8,214 bases of DNA from Patescibacteria group bacterium (GTDB lineage Bacteria > Patescibacteriota > Microgenomatia > Levybacterales > UBA12049). The notes under the pieces are model-generated. The model was given only the letters and a program-made list of their open reading frames with translations. It ran no database searches and was not told the DNA's origin. Shown here piece after piece: positions 1 through 6,599 of the stretch; position 1 is the stretch's first letter, and every line of letters begins with the position of its first letter. The stretch is from contig JAHIGH010000150.1 of assembly GCA_018900295.1 (NCBI GenBank), positions 1-8,214 of the forward strand, in the 5' to 3' direction. Made by a program: the position numbers and the translations under genes.

Positions 1-42
1 CAGAAGATGCAGTTTTTGTAGTTCTAACGTAAAACATGTGGA

Positions 43-56
43 TATTATACCCTTAG
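43..56. repeat. short direct repeat, copy 1 (ATWATACCCTTAG)
   Basis: Positions 44-56 read attatacccttag. They match positions 258-270 (ataatacccttag) at 12 of 13 bases in the same orientation. The second copy sits just upstream of the winged-helix remnant's start codon. This could be a regulatory word or chance in AT-rich DNA; nothing else in the stretch explains it. Confidence 0.3.
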
Positions 57-115
57 TACCGCTAATATTCATTTTTAATACCGATTATGTTGATTTAATA
101 AGCTTTACGTTTTTA

Positions 116-244
116 CTAAAATTCATTTGCACAAGTCAGGATATCTGGCTGATCAGAGATAAGGAGTAATATTTTTATACGATAGTGGTTGGAAATGCCC
201 TTCAAATGCCTTTCCATTTGCTTTGCCGATTTAATTTTCCCCAT
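116..244 (-). pseudogene. N-terminal remnant of a winged-helix (ArsR-like) transcriptional regulator
   Basis: An ATG at 244-242 opens a 42-residue frame ending in TAG at 118-116. Its first ~35 residues (MGKIKSAKQMERHLKGISNH, then YRIKILLLISDQPDI) look like the first helices of a winged helix-turn-helix regulator of the type I recall from Patescibacteria, with the recognisable K-Q-x-E-R-H-x-K-G-x-x-N-H-x-R-I-x-I-L pattern. Such proteins usually run to about 90-100 residues and bind DNA through a recognition helix. Here the frame stops before that helix and wing. The next 115 bases contain a shifted frame (NFSKNVKLIKST, then a stop) that might be decayed continuation, but I cannot align it with confidence. 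A plausible promoter lies upstream (297-325). I see no Shine-Dalgarno sequence. Most likely this is a broken regulator gene; a genuine 42-residue protein is the alternative. The family assignment rests on memory of the motif, not on a search. Confidence 0.5.
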
Positions 245-257
245 AATTTGTTATTAC

Positions 258-270
258 ATAATACCCTTAG
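258..270. repeat. short direct repeat, copy 2 (ATWATACCCTTAG)
   Basis: This is the second copy of the 13-bp word at 44-56, with one mismatch. It lies 14 bp upstream of the winged-helix remnant's ATG, inside the predicted 5' leader. No function can be read from sequence alone. Confidence 0.3.
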
Positions 271-296
271 ATTCTCAAGTATTTAAGGATGACGTT

Positions 297-325
297 AGTA
301 TATTTGATTTATATATGTAAGGCAA
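297..325 (-). promoter_or_regulatory. predicted sigma70-type promoter for the winged-helix remnant
   Basis: On the minus strand a -35-like TTGCCT (325-320) is followed by a 17-bp spacer and a -10-like TATACT (302-297, five of six to consensus). Transcription would start near 290, giving a leader of about 46 bases before the ATG at 244. The spacer length is optimal, but AT-rich DNA yields such matches by chance, so this is moderate evidence only. Confidence 0.35.
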
Positions 326-330
326 TTATT

Positions 331-365
331 GGTCGTTGAGTATTGATTATTGACTGTTGATTAAA
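331..365. repeat. degenerate 7-bp tandem repeat array (about five units)
   Basis: Successive 7-mers are ggtcgtt, gagtatt, gattatt, gactgtt and gattaaa, close to a GATTATT consensus. They are in phase for 35 bp and end 6 bp upstream of the predicted -35 box at 320-325. Iterated short words next to a promoter can be operator or activator sites. Low-complexity drift is the alternative. Confidence 0.4.
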
Positions 366-457
366 AAGAAAAAAATTAGGCACTCGGGCATCCAAAAGTA
401 ATTCTAATTTCGACCTCGATAATTTAATCATTCTTTAAATAAACCTAGAGTTGATGA

Positions 458-484
458 TGATAAATCAAAGTGTTTCATTTTTTA
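458..484. repeat. 27-bp direct repeat, left copy, at the 3' end of rhuM
   Basis: This segment matches 1571-1597 at 26 of 27 positions in the same orientation (shared core tgataaatcaaagtgt, then tcatttttta). It contains the last two lysine codons and the TGA stop of rhuM. It also creates an ATGA overlap that would start a small frame (M-K-H-F-D-L-S..., 478-428). The two copies bracket rhuM exactly, so recombination between them would remove the gene. Confidence 0.85.
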
Positions 485-1488
485 GCTTTCTTCAAAAGTT
501 TTTTGATCTCTTGATCAAAGTCGGATTCTATGGACTGAGTTTTATTAAAATTTACATACTCGGCGATTGCTTTATTTTCTGCTTGTGTATGGGAGATTTT
601 TCCCTTGCCACTAAGTATCTTGTATTCATTAAAACTCAAAAAATTGTTTACGCTTTCTGTAAATTCTGCCATTGTGAATGCCTGTCTGTTTTCGATCAGA
701 TTTTCAATATAGTCAAAAAAACCGGAAATAGTCCGCTCGAGTTTCTTAATTTCTTTTTCCGATAAATAATTTTTGGCGATAGTTACATCTGACAATAAGA
801 TTCTGCCTCTGGGGCTATGTTTCCAAGTGGTCAATCCCATAAAGAGCTTATTTTTATCCACTTTTTCATAAATTATTTCTGCTGCAGTTTGACCGGTAAT
901 CGCAAAATGAAACTTATTCTGTACTGTTGCAAAAAAATCTTTAGTCGTTTGGGAATTAGGATCGTAGTCAATACTGCATTCGGAGAAAATATCGGTAATT
1001 TGCAGATAAATCCGTCTCTCACTCGTTCTGATTGAACGGATTCTTTCCAATAATTCTCTAAAGTAATCTTTTCCAAAAACTCTTTCTCCTTGTTTGAGAA
1101 ATTCATCATTTAACGCAAAGCCCTTGGTAATATACTCTTTCAAAATCTGTGTTGCCCAGATGCGAAACTGTGTGGCTCGCTTGGAATTGACTCGATAACC
1201 AACCGCAATAATTGCGTCAAGGTTATAAAAAGCCGTGAGGTAATCTTTTCCATCGGAAGCAGTTATTCGAATTTTTCGAATAACTGAATTTTCTTCTAAT
1301 TCGCCGCTCTTAAATATTTCCTTGAGATGATAATTTATGGTATGTACTTCTACCCCAAACAGCTCTGCTATTCTTTTTTGAGTCAACCACATTGTTTCAT
1401 CCTGTAAAAACACTTCCAGTTTGACATTGCCGTTTGGCGTGGTGTAAAGAATAATTTCCGATTGTTTAATTGTTGATTGTTTAGCCAT
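475..1488 (-). CDS. rhuM: RhuM family protein, type I restriction-associated
   Basis: This is a complete 337-residue protein, close to the usual length of the RhuM family (first described as a Salmonella 'virulence protein'). Visible hallmarks are the helix-turn-helix-like segment WLTQKRIAELFGVEVHTI (34-51), followed by the family signature YNLDAIIAVGYRVNSKRATQ (88-107) and FRIWATQILKEYITKGFALN. The rest is mostly helical, with a lysine-rich tail. The biochemical role of RhuM is not established; the N-terminal region suggests DNA binding, and relatives are often found inside type I restriction loci. The ATG at 1488-1486 is the natural start. There is no Shine-Dalgarno motif, but a TGG-TAAAAT extended -10-like element lies at 1509-1501, which would give a near-leaderless message. 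Codons 3-12 contain a 15-bp near-duplication (gattgttta at 1460-1468 and 1475-1483, encoding KQST/KQSE). It is 141 bp downstream of the TIR gene and flanked by 27-bp direct repeats, so it may be a separate insertion. Confidence 0.9.
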   Translation of the reverse strand: MAKQSTIKQSEIILYTTPNGNVKLEVFLQDETMWLTQKRIAELFGVEVHTINYHLKEIFKSGELEENSVIRKIRITASDGKDYLTAFYNLDAIIAVGYRVNSKRATQFRIWATQILKEYITKGFALNDEFLKQGERVFGKDYFRELLERIRSIRTSERRIYLQITDIFSECSIDYDPNSQTTKDFFATVQNKFHFAITGQTAAEIIYEKVDKNKLFMGLTTWKHSPRGRILLSDVTIAKNYLSEKEIKKLERTISGFFDYIENLIENRQAFTMAEFTESVNNFLSFNEYKILSGKGKISHTQAENKAIAEYVNFNKTQSIESDFDQEIKKLLKKAKK

Positions 1489-1511
1489 AGTAATTTTTAT
1501 ATTTTACCAAA

Positions 1512-1546
1512 AACACCGCGGGCAGTTTTCAAATAACCCCAGTGTT
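1512..1546 (-). terminator. possible imperfect hairpin / weak terminator after the TIR gene
   Basis: On the minus strand AACAC (1546-1542) pairs with GTGTT (1516-1512). Inside these, GGG pairs with CCC and GTT with AAC, with small internal loops and a 7-base apical loop. Five T residues overlap the end. It lies between the TIR gene and rhuM, immediately upstream of the presumed rhuM promoter. The stem is broken, so it could equally be a regulatory fold or chance. Confidence 0.3.
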
Positions 1547-1570
1547 GACGCCTGCCAGCCTCTGGAGGGG

Positions 1571-1597
1571 TGATAAATCAAAGTGTCTCATTTTTTA
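1571..1597. repeat. 27-bp direct repeat, right copy, upstream of rhuM
   Basis: This is the partner of the 458-484 copy, 26 of 27 identical and in the same orientation. It lies in the TIR-rhuM intergenic region, 83 bp upstream of the rhuM ATG. Read on the minus strand it also carries AAA-AAA-TGA overlapping an ATG, which opens a 20-residue frame (M-R-H-F-D-L-S..., 1591-1529). The single difference turns the second codon of that frame from AAA (left copy) to AGA. Confidence 0.85.
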
Positions 1598-1629
1598 ACC
1601 ATACTGTTTTTTAGTTGTTATTTTAGAAA

Positions 1630-2700
1630 TTAAGAGCTTAGAACTTCTATAATTTGATCTGCAATTGTTTTTATACTTTTTTTCGTGGTATCTAATGCCA
1701 CTTTATCTACAAGACTAGGACTATATTGCATTAGATCAGCTTTAGTAATTTTGTGCCAAATTGGAAGAATAATATTTTTTTCATCAATTTCTTTCGCAAC
1801 AAGCCCATTTAGTTCGTATTTAGTCCAATTTTTACTAAAAAATGCTTTCGAAAGAATAATAATTCCATAGCGCGAATTGATTAATCCCTTATCTATTGAC
1901 TGTCGTAAACTATCTCCTACCTTTAATTCAAATTCATCGTACCAAATATTAAATCCAATCTCTGTTAATCTTTTTGCTAATGGGCGCACGACATCTTCTT
2001 TATCTTCCGAAGCATGACAAATAAAAGCATCGTACCCAATAACCTCGGGTTCTTCTTTTGATTCACTAAATTTTGCATCGTTCATTCGTAACATTAAGCC
2101 TGTATGCATACTAAATGCCTCATCTGCTGATTTAAAGATTAATTTTGAGTAAAAATTCATTGGTGTTGAACCTCCTACAACCCACCACTCTTTTTCTTTT
2201 TTTTCGTTAGTAATAACGGACAAAACAATATCTTCCCGCCCAAATAAGTTAAATCTTTCTGCAAAAGTAACCTTTAATACCTTTACTCCTGTTACAGATT
2301 CAAGTTCAATATAGGATTTCGCACGTTGCATCAATTCTTTTAGCTCTATACCCTTTGTTGATTTTTCTTCGAGTTTTTTATCTTGGGTACTTTTTTTTAC
2401 GTCTAAATAACTAAAATCGTATCTCTTATATTCTGACACTTTCTGCCTTATGAAACCGTCTATCTGTTCAGCAGCGTGTTTCCTTGTTACCAATGGAATA
2501 CTGTCATAGAGATGTTGCCTTAAATCAGAAAATCTTTTGTAATCAGTCTCATCAAGATTTTTTAGAATTGCAGCAACTTCTGCTAACCAATCTTTTGATG
2601 CTGTATGATCTGGCGCTTCATATAACTTATGAGTATTGAGAGTTTTGAAAAAGCTAATTAGTTCTTGTACTAAATTTCTTTTCTCTTCTGATTTTTTCAT
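1630..2700 (-). CDS. TIR-domain protein, probable NAD-cleaving defence effector
   Basis: This is a 356-residue protein with a clear C-terminal TIR domain (about 222-355). It begins GYDAFICHASEDKEDVV (222-238), followed by NIWYDEFELKVGDSLRQSID (251-270), then ILSKAFFSKNWTKYELNGL (282-300). Glu296 in the WTKYEL motif fits the catalytic glutamate of NAD-hydrolysing TIRs. Bacterial TIR effectors in known systems (Thoeris, TIR-containing CBASS, TIR-APAZ argonaute systems) consume or convert NAD+ after sensing phage, so an abortive or signalling role is likely but inferred. Residues 1-105 look helical and charged. Residues 118-210 form a separate, apparently beta-rich segment around EWWVVGGSTPMNFY (171-184) that I do not recognise. 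No signal peptide or membrane segment is seen, so it should be cytosolic. Its ATG overlaps the upstream nuclease stop as ATGA. A strong GGAGG (2712-2708) lies 7 nt ahead, so the two proteins are translationally coupled. Confidence 0.9.
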   Translation of the reverse strand: MKKSEEKRNLVQELISFFKTLNTHKLYEAPDHTASKDWLAEVAAILKNLDETDYKRFSDLRQHLYDSIPLVTRKHAAEQIDGFIRQKVSEYKRYDFSYLDVKKSTQDKKLEEKSTKGIELKELMQRAKSYIELESVTGVKVLKVTFAERFNLFGREDIVLSVITNEKKEKEWWVVGGSTPMNFYSKLIFKSADEAFSMHTGLMLRMNDAKFSESKEEPEVIGYDAFICHASEDKEDVVRPLAKRLTEIGFNIWYDEFELKVGDSLRQSIDKGLINSRYGIIILSKAFFSKNWTKYELNGLVAKEIDEKNIILPIWHKITKADLMQYSPSLVDKVALDTTKKSIKTIADQIIEVLSS

Positions 2701-3599
2701 TTTTCACCCTCCAAAATTGCACTTTGCCCTAATTTATATAAATCTTTTTTAGCCTGATCAAAATTTGACCATCTTCCGTCAGCTGTTTCAATAATATCGA
2801 GAAAATTAAAAGAGTACGGTTTCTGTATCTCCCCTCTATCTGAAAATTCTAAAATCAAGACTGGGATTTTTGCAGGAAACAGACCAAGTAATGTTTTTTT
2901 GTTATGTTCAAGCAACGTAGTCATTTCGTAATTTATTCTTGCTCGCACAGCGTCTTCGGATTTAGCGGCAAGATATTTATCCCCAGAATGGAAATATCTT
3001 GTGATTGATATGGCTACTATTCCAAACCTGTTTTCTTGACTGAGGCTGTATCTTTGAAGTTGTTCTATAGCAATCTTTGCATTCGATATTAACGTTTCTG
3101 GTTTATAAATTCTTTTACATTCAATTGCATATTCACGCCTATCTACTATTAATAAAATATCCGGATGATTGGCACACAAGCTCACATCATAGTTTGCATT
3201 TTTTAATCGTAGGAATAATTTGAGTTCGAAGAGCGTGTTTCGTCCCTCATTTGAATTTGATGTTTCATTAGACATCAATAACGGAGCATTAAGAACAATC
3301 TTCAGCTTTTTCAAAAAAAGTCTTATATCCTGTTTATTAATCAGGATTATACCTGCAAGGATAAAATTTAATTCCTGTAATTGTGATTGTGACGAATAAC
3401 ATTTATCAATGTAAGATTTATCCTGAAGTTGTGACTTGTCTAATTTTTTATCAATGTCAATTCTTATAATTAAATCTTCGGTTATTTTAATTGCCTCACC
3501 AACCCAACTGGTATCCGGTATTTTGTAATTAAATTCTACTTCCAAGATGGCAATTTTTTTATTCAACGATATTAAAAGGTCTTTATATTTCGTTTTCAT
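2697..3599 (-). CDS. PD-(D/E)XK nuclease-like protein paired with the TIR gene
   Basis: This is a 300-residue protein I cannot assign to a named family, but the centre carries a textbook PD-(D/E)XK nuclease signature. Glu125 lies in a helix (NTLFELKLFLRL). Pro146-Asp147 follows in NHPDILLIVD, and Glu160-Cys161-Lys162 in YAIECKRIYKP. A helix with QLQRYS (180-185) comes after. The spacing from Asp147 to Glu160 fits the beta-hairpin of the fold, so metal-dependent DNA cleavage is likely. Residues 1-115 are helical and probably act as a sensor or partner interface. The C-terminal third (KIPVLILEFSDRGEIQKPYS, 244-263) is unassigned. The only plausible start is the ATG at 3599-3597; the codons above it reach a stop at 3617-3615 without another start, and no Shine-Dalgarno motif is close. 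Its stop overlaps the TIR start (ATGA, 2700-2697). Its own start overlaps the stop of a vestigial frame (3596-3664). Base composition is more AT-rich than hsdR. Confidence 0.8.
   Translation of the reverse strand: MKTKYKDLLISLNKKIAILEVEFNYKIPDTSWVGEAIKITEDLIIRIDIDKKLDKSQLQDKSYIDKCYSSQSQLQELNFILAGIILINKQDIRLFLKKLKIVLNAPLLMSNETSNSNEGRNTLFELKLFLRLKNANYDVSLCANHPDILLIVDRREYAIECKRIYKPETLISNAKIAIEQLQRYSLSQENRFGIVAISITRYFHSGDKYLAAKSEDAVRARINYEMTTLLEHNKKTLLGLFPAKIPVLILEFSDRGEIQKPYSFNFLDIIETADGRWSNFDQAKKDLYKLGQSAILEGEK
2708..2712 (-). promoter_or_regulatory. Shine-Dalgarno site for the TIR gene
   Basis: GGAGG lies 7 nt before the TIR ATG, inside the last codons of the nuclease gene. It is the only strong ribosome-binding motif next to a start codon in the window. 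It supports the TIR start at 2700 and efficient coupled translation. Confidence 0.75.
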
Positions 3600-3664
3600 A
3601 GATGTTCTACTACTTCAATTTCCTCCGGCGGGAGGCCGTAGAGTTTCTTTCTTTGCCGCTCATT
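3596..3664 (-). pseudogene. vestigial C-terminal tail resembling an N6-adenine DNA methyltransferase
   Basis: Between hsdR and the nuclease gene, the minus strand keeps a 22-codon open frame reading ERQRKKLYGLPPEEIEVVEH then Leu-stop. The KLYGLPPEEIEVVE segment strongly resembles the C-terminal LYGLTEEEIKIVE-type tail that I recall from TaqI/Eco57I-like methyltransferases. The frame has no start codon; an in-frame stop at 3667-3665, inside the hsdR end, closes it. Its TGA (3598-3596) overlaps the nuclease ATG as ATGA, the arrangement expected if the nuclease was once coupled to a methylase gene. The GC-rich palindrome cctccggcgggagg (3622-3635) is simply the GLPPEE codons. The identification is from a short motif, so it is tentative. 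Confidence 0.4.
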
Positions 3665-6593
3665 TCAGTTTTGCGTATACTTCTTCAAACATTTTCTCTT
3701 TGACAAATTGTCCAAATTCCGCATTCTCTACGATCTTTTTATAAATATCAAAATTGGACTCAACCATGGTATGCAGTTGATCTTCAAATATATGCGCAAA
3801 AACCAATTTCAAAGCATCCTTTGTATTTGTTTTGGCGCTTTGGTTCAGGGTTTGATTACCGGTAAGACGCGTTTCCAGTTCGGCAAAAAATACCTTATCG
3901 CCATCGGTAAAATCCGTACCAAACCTTTCGTTCACTTCCTCAATAATAAGTGACAAAAATTCTTTTTCGTCGCCTGCGCCTTTTCCGGTTCCAAGCCCTT
4001 CCATTGGTTTAAGTTCGCCGGTAGCCTTTTCCAATTCTATGCTCCCGTTTGAAATTTGCTGAATACGGTAGGTGTCCATATTTACATTATCGGTAATCTC
4101 AACCGGCAATCGGTCTTTATCCGGCGGTAACTTCCGCGCGAGCATTCGCAAAAAAGCATATAACTTTTCCAAATTCACATCCTTAAAAGACACTATCTGC
4201 GACAAAAAGGCGTAGAGACGAATATAATTTTTGATTTGTTCACGAAAATCTACCCGTTCTTTCTTCTCCCGCTTCAAATATTCCACAACAATCGTATCCA
4301 AAAGCGGGTGCAATTTTTCTTGTGTTGCTCCGCGCTTAAAAAATACTTTGGCGAACAATTCCACATTTTCTTTATTGTATAAATGAAAATCATACAAGTT
4401 GCGTTCCATGTCGTAAAGCTTGTTCGGGTCGGTGGCCTTGATCAGTATTGCTTTGTCATAGTAGGGTTGAAATGCTTTCTGTATTTCTTCCTCATGATTG
4501 GCAAAATCCAAAATCATAGTATCGTCTTTACCTTTGCGGGTTCGATTCAGACGACTCAATGTTTGCACTGCCATCACACCGCCAAGTTTCTTATCAACAT
4601 ACATGGTATGGAGTAATGGTTGATCAAAACCGGTTTGAAATTTATTGGCCGCAATCAAAATTTTATATTCCGGCAGTTTGAATGTTTCTACGGTAAGCTT
4701 TTCACTTCGCAGCCTGTTCATGCCCGCTTCTGTATATTCTTTGCCCGCATCTTTCACCGCGCCGGAAAATGCAACGAGAGTTTTGATTGGGTAGTTATGT
4801 TCTTTGATATATTTATCAAACATAAGTTTATAACGCACTGCGTGCAGACGCGAACGGGTAACGATCATTGCTTTTGCGTAACCGTCAATCTTGCGCGTGA
4901 CATGGGCAAGATAATGCTCGATCACAAGTTCTGTCTTTTTTCCTATGGCGTGATCATGTAATTCCACATACGATTTCAAAAGCGCGACACCTTTTTTCTT
5001 TTCATATTGCGGATCTTCTTCAGTTTTTTTGATAAGGTTGAAATATGTCTGGAAGGTGGTGTAGTTTTTCAGTACATCCAAAATAAAACCTTCTTCAATA
5101 GCCTGGCGCATAGAATAGAGATGGAACGGCGCAAAAGTACCATCGGAGTTTTTGGCGCCGAACAGCTCCATTGTTTTTTCTTTTGGTGTAGCCGTAAAGG
5201 CAAAGAAGCTGATATTTTTCTGCCGTCCCCTGCTCTTAATATCTTTAAGAACTATTTCCTCGCCGGTTATTTCTTCTTCCTCCTTGTTTTCTGTCTCCGC
5301 TTCCTCCAACGACCCCAGTACTGTTTTTAAGCTTTTGGTGCTTTCCCCTGTTTGCGAGGAATGCGCTTCGTCTATAATGACAGCAAATTTTTTGTCTGTC
5401 TGTTTGCTGATTTCATTTACTATAAAGGGGAATTTTTGTAAAGTGGTAACAATAATTTTTCGGCTGTTATCTATAGCGTCACGGAGTTGTGATGAACCCT
5501 GATCGATTGCCTCAACTACACCTTGAACTTGCTGAAACTGCAAAATTTCATCTCTTAGTTGCTTGTCAATTACCCGCCTGTCGGAGACGACTACAACCGT
5601 GTTAAATATCTTTACATCATAACCGGTATGCAAACTGGCGAGCTGATGCGCAAGCCATGATATCGTTTTGGTTTTACCTGATCCCGCGCTGTGTTGGATA
5701 AGATAGTTTTGCCCCGCGCCATGCTCTTTGGCGTGAGCAACCATCTTGCGTACCGCGTCCAACTGATGATAGCGGGGGAAAATGAGCGTCTCTTTTTCTT
5801 TCTCGTTGCCTTCTTCGTCAGTAACGTGTTCAACCGCAACCAATATAAACTCAGCCAAAATTTGGAGCAAACTTTCTTTTTGAAGCACTTCTTCCCACAG
5901 ATACGCGCTCTTGAATCCGCCTGGATTTACCGGATTGCCGGCGCCGTTCTCAAAGCCTTTGTTAAATGGTAAAAAGTATGTAGATTTACCCGCCAGGCGC
6001 GTAGTCATATACACCAGGTCATTATCTACGGCAAAATGCACCAAACAGCGCTTGAACATAAAAAGTGGCTCGCGCGGATCTCGGTCGTAGCGGTATTGCT
6101 TAATTGCATTCTGCACATTCTGGCCGGTCAAGTAATTTTTGAGCTCAAGTGTTGAGATCGGCAAGCCATTGATAAAAACGACAGTATCCAAAGATTTTTC
6201 ATCTTTTTGGCTAAACTTTACTTGCCGGATAAGTGAAAAAATATTGTTTTGATAAAGCGCGGCATGTTCTGGATTAAACGTACTTTCAGGTGTAAAATAA
6301 ACGAGCTGGAAGCGTGAGCCGCAGTCGGCAAAACCTTTGCGTAAAACGTCCAGCGTCCCGCGCTTTTCGATCTCTTGTTTCAGACGGTGGACAAACTTAG
6401 ATTTCACTTCTTCGCCATGCTGCTGTTTTAACTTCTCCCATTCTTTGGGTTGGGTGGCATAAATAAACTCAAAGAGCATGTCTTCATCAAGACAATTCTC
6501 GATGTTGTAATCTCTCGCCTCGCGTTTGCGATAGCCGGAAGCGGTCAAAACCTGCTCAATATGCGCTTCAAATGATCTTTCTGATGTGTCCAT
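3660..6593 (-). CDS. hsdR: type I restriction enzyme R subunit (motor and nuclease)
   Basis: This is a complete 977-residue HsdR, the DNA-translocating, cleaving subunit of type I restriction-modification complexes. The N-terminal nuclease domain has Asp136 and Glu150-x-Lys152 (LDTVVFINGLPISTLELKNY). The SF2 motor follows: Walker A HSAGSGKTKT (301-310), DEAH at 408-411 (VIIDEAHSSQTGE), TATP at 467-470, KFQTGFDQPL (651-660) and motif VI QTLSRLNRTRKG (677-688). An acidic stretch (EEAETENKEEEE, 430-441) sits between DEAH and TATP. The C-terminal helical part (about 720-977) would dock on the methylase core. All catalytic residues look intact and the length is normal. The ATG at 6593 lies 6 nt after the fic stop without a clear Shine-Dalgarno sequence, suggesting translation by coupling. 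HsdR needs HsdM and HsdS; neither is in this window, so they must lie upstream or elsewhere, or the gene is an orphan. It is more GC-rich than the genes downstream. Confidence 0.97.
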   Translation of the reverse strand: MDTSERSFEAHIEQVLTASGYRKREARDYNIENCLDEDMLFEFIYATQPKEWEKLKQQHGEEVKSKFVHRLKQEIEKRGTLDVLRKGFADCGSRFQLVYFTPESTFNPEHAALYQNNIFSLIRQVKFSQKDEKSLDTVVFINGLPISTLELKNYLTGQNVQNAIKQYRYDRDPREPLFMFKRCLVHFAVDNDLVYMTTRLAGKSTYFLPFNKGFENGAGNPVNPGGFKSAYLWEEVLQKESLLQILAEFILVAVEHVTDEEGNEKEKETLIFPRYHQLDAVRKMVAHAKEHGAGQNYLIQHSAGSGKTKTISWLAHQLASLHTGYDVKIFNTVVVVSDRRVIDKQLRDEILQFQQVQGVVEAIDQGSSQLRDAIDNSRKIIVTTLQKFPFIVNEISKQTDKKFAVIIDEAHSSQTGESTKSLKTVLGSLEEAETENKEEEEITGEEIVLKDIKSRGRQKNISFFAFTATPKEKTMELFGAKNSDGTFAPFHLYSMRQAIEEGFILDVLKNYTTFQTYFNLIKKTEEDPQYEKKKGVALLKSYVELHDHAIGKKTELVIEHYLAHVTRKIDGYAKAMIVTRSRLHAVRYKLMFDKYIKEHNYPIKTLVAFSGAVKDAGKEYTEAGMNRLRSEKLTVETFKLPEYKILIAANKFQTGFDQPLLHTMYVDKKLGGVMAVQTLSRLNRTRKGKDDTMILDFANHEEEIQKAFQPYYDKAILIKATDPNKLYDMERNLYDFHLYNKENVELFAKVFFKRGATQEKLHPLLDTIVVEYLKREKKERVDFREQIKNYIRLYAFLSQIVSFKDVNLEKLYAFLRMLARKLPPDKDRLPVEITDNVNMDTYRIQQISNGSIELEKATGELKPMEGLGTGKGAGDEKEFLSLIIEEVNERFGTDFTDGDKVFFAELETRLTGNQTLNQSAKTNTKDALKLVFAHIFEDQLHTMVESNFDIYKKIVENAEFGQFVKEKMFEEVYAKLK

Positions 6594-6599
6594 TGTTTT

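Noticed and set aside
191..215. GGAAA...TTTCC stem and repeated aaatgcc words as a structured element
   Set aside because: The stem is only 5 bp, and the segment is explained as codons of the winged-helix remnant (MERHLKGIS).
1..474. tRNA gene or CRISPR array in the left gene-poor stretch
   Set aside because: No cloverleaf with a T-loop GGTTCRA box and no regularly spaced long repeats were found; only short repeats and the winged-helix remnant are supported.
451..765. Plus-strand open frame of about 100 codons inside rhuM, and similar plus-strand frames inside hsdR and the TIR gene
   Set aside because: They are antisense shadows of well-supported minus-strand genes, are rich in Phe/Cys/Ile and have no recognisable motif.
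3622..3635. GC-rich palindrome CCTCCGGCGGGAGG as an intrinsic terminator after hsdR
   Set aside because: It is not followed by a T tract on either strand, and it coincides with the codons of the methylase-like tail (GLPPEE).
3607..3663. 17-codon frame starting at the ATGA overlapping the hsdR stop
   Set aside because: Its composition (S/R/K-rich, no motif) is not protein-like, and the alternative frame gives a recognisable methylase-like tail.
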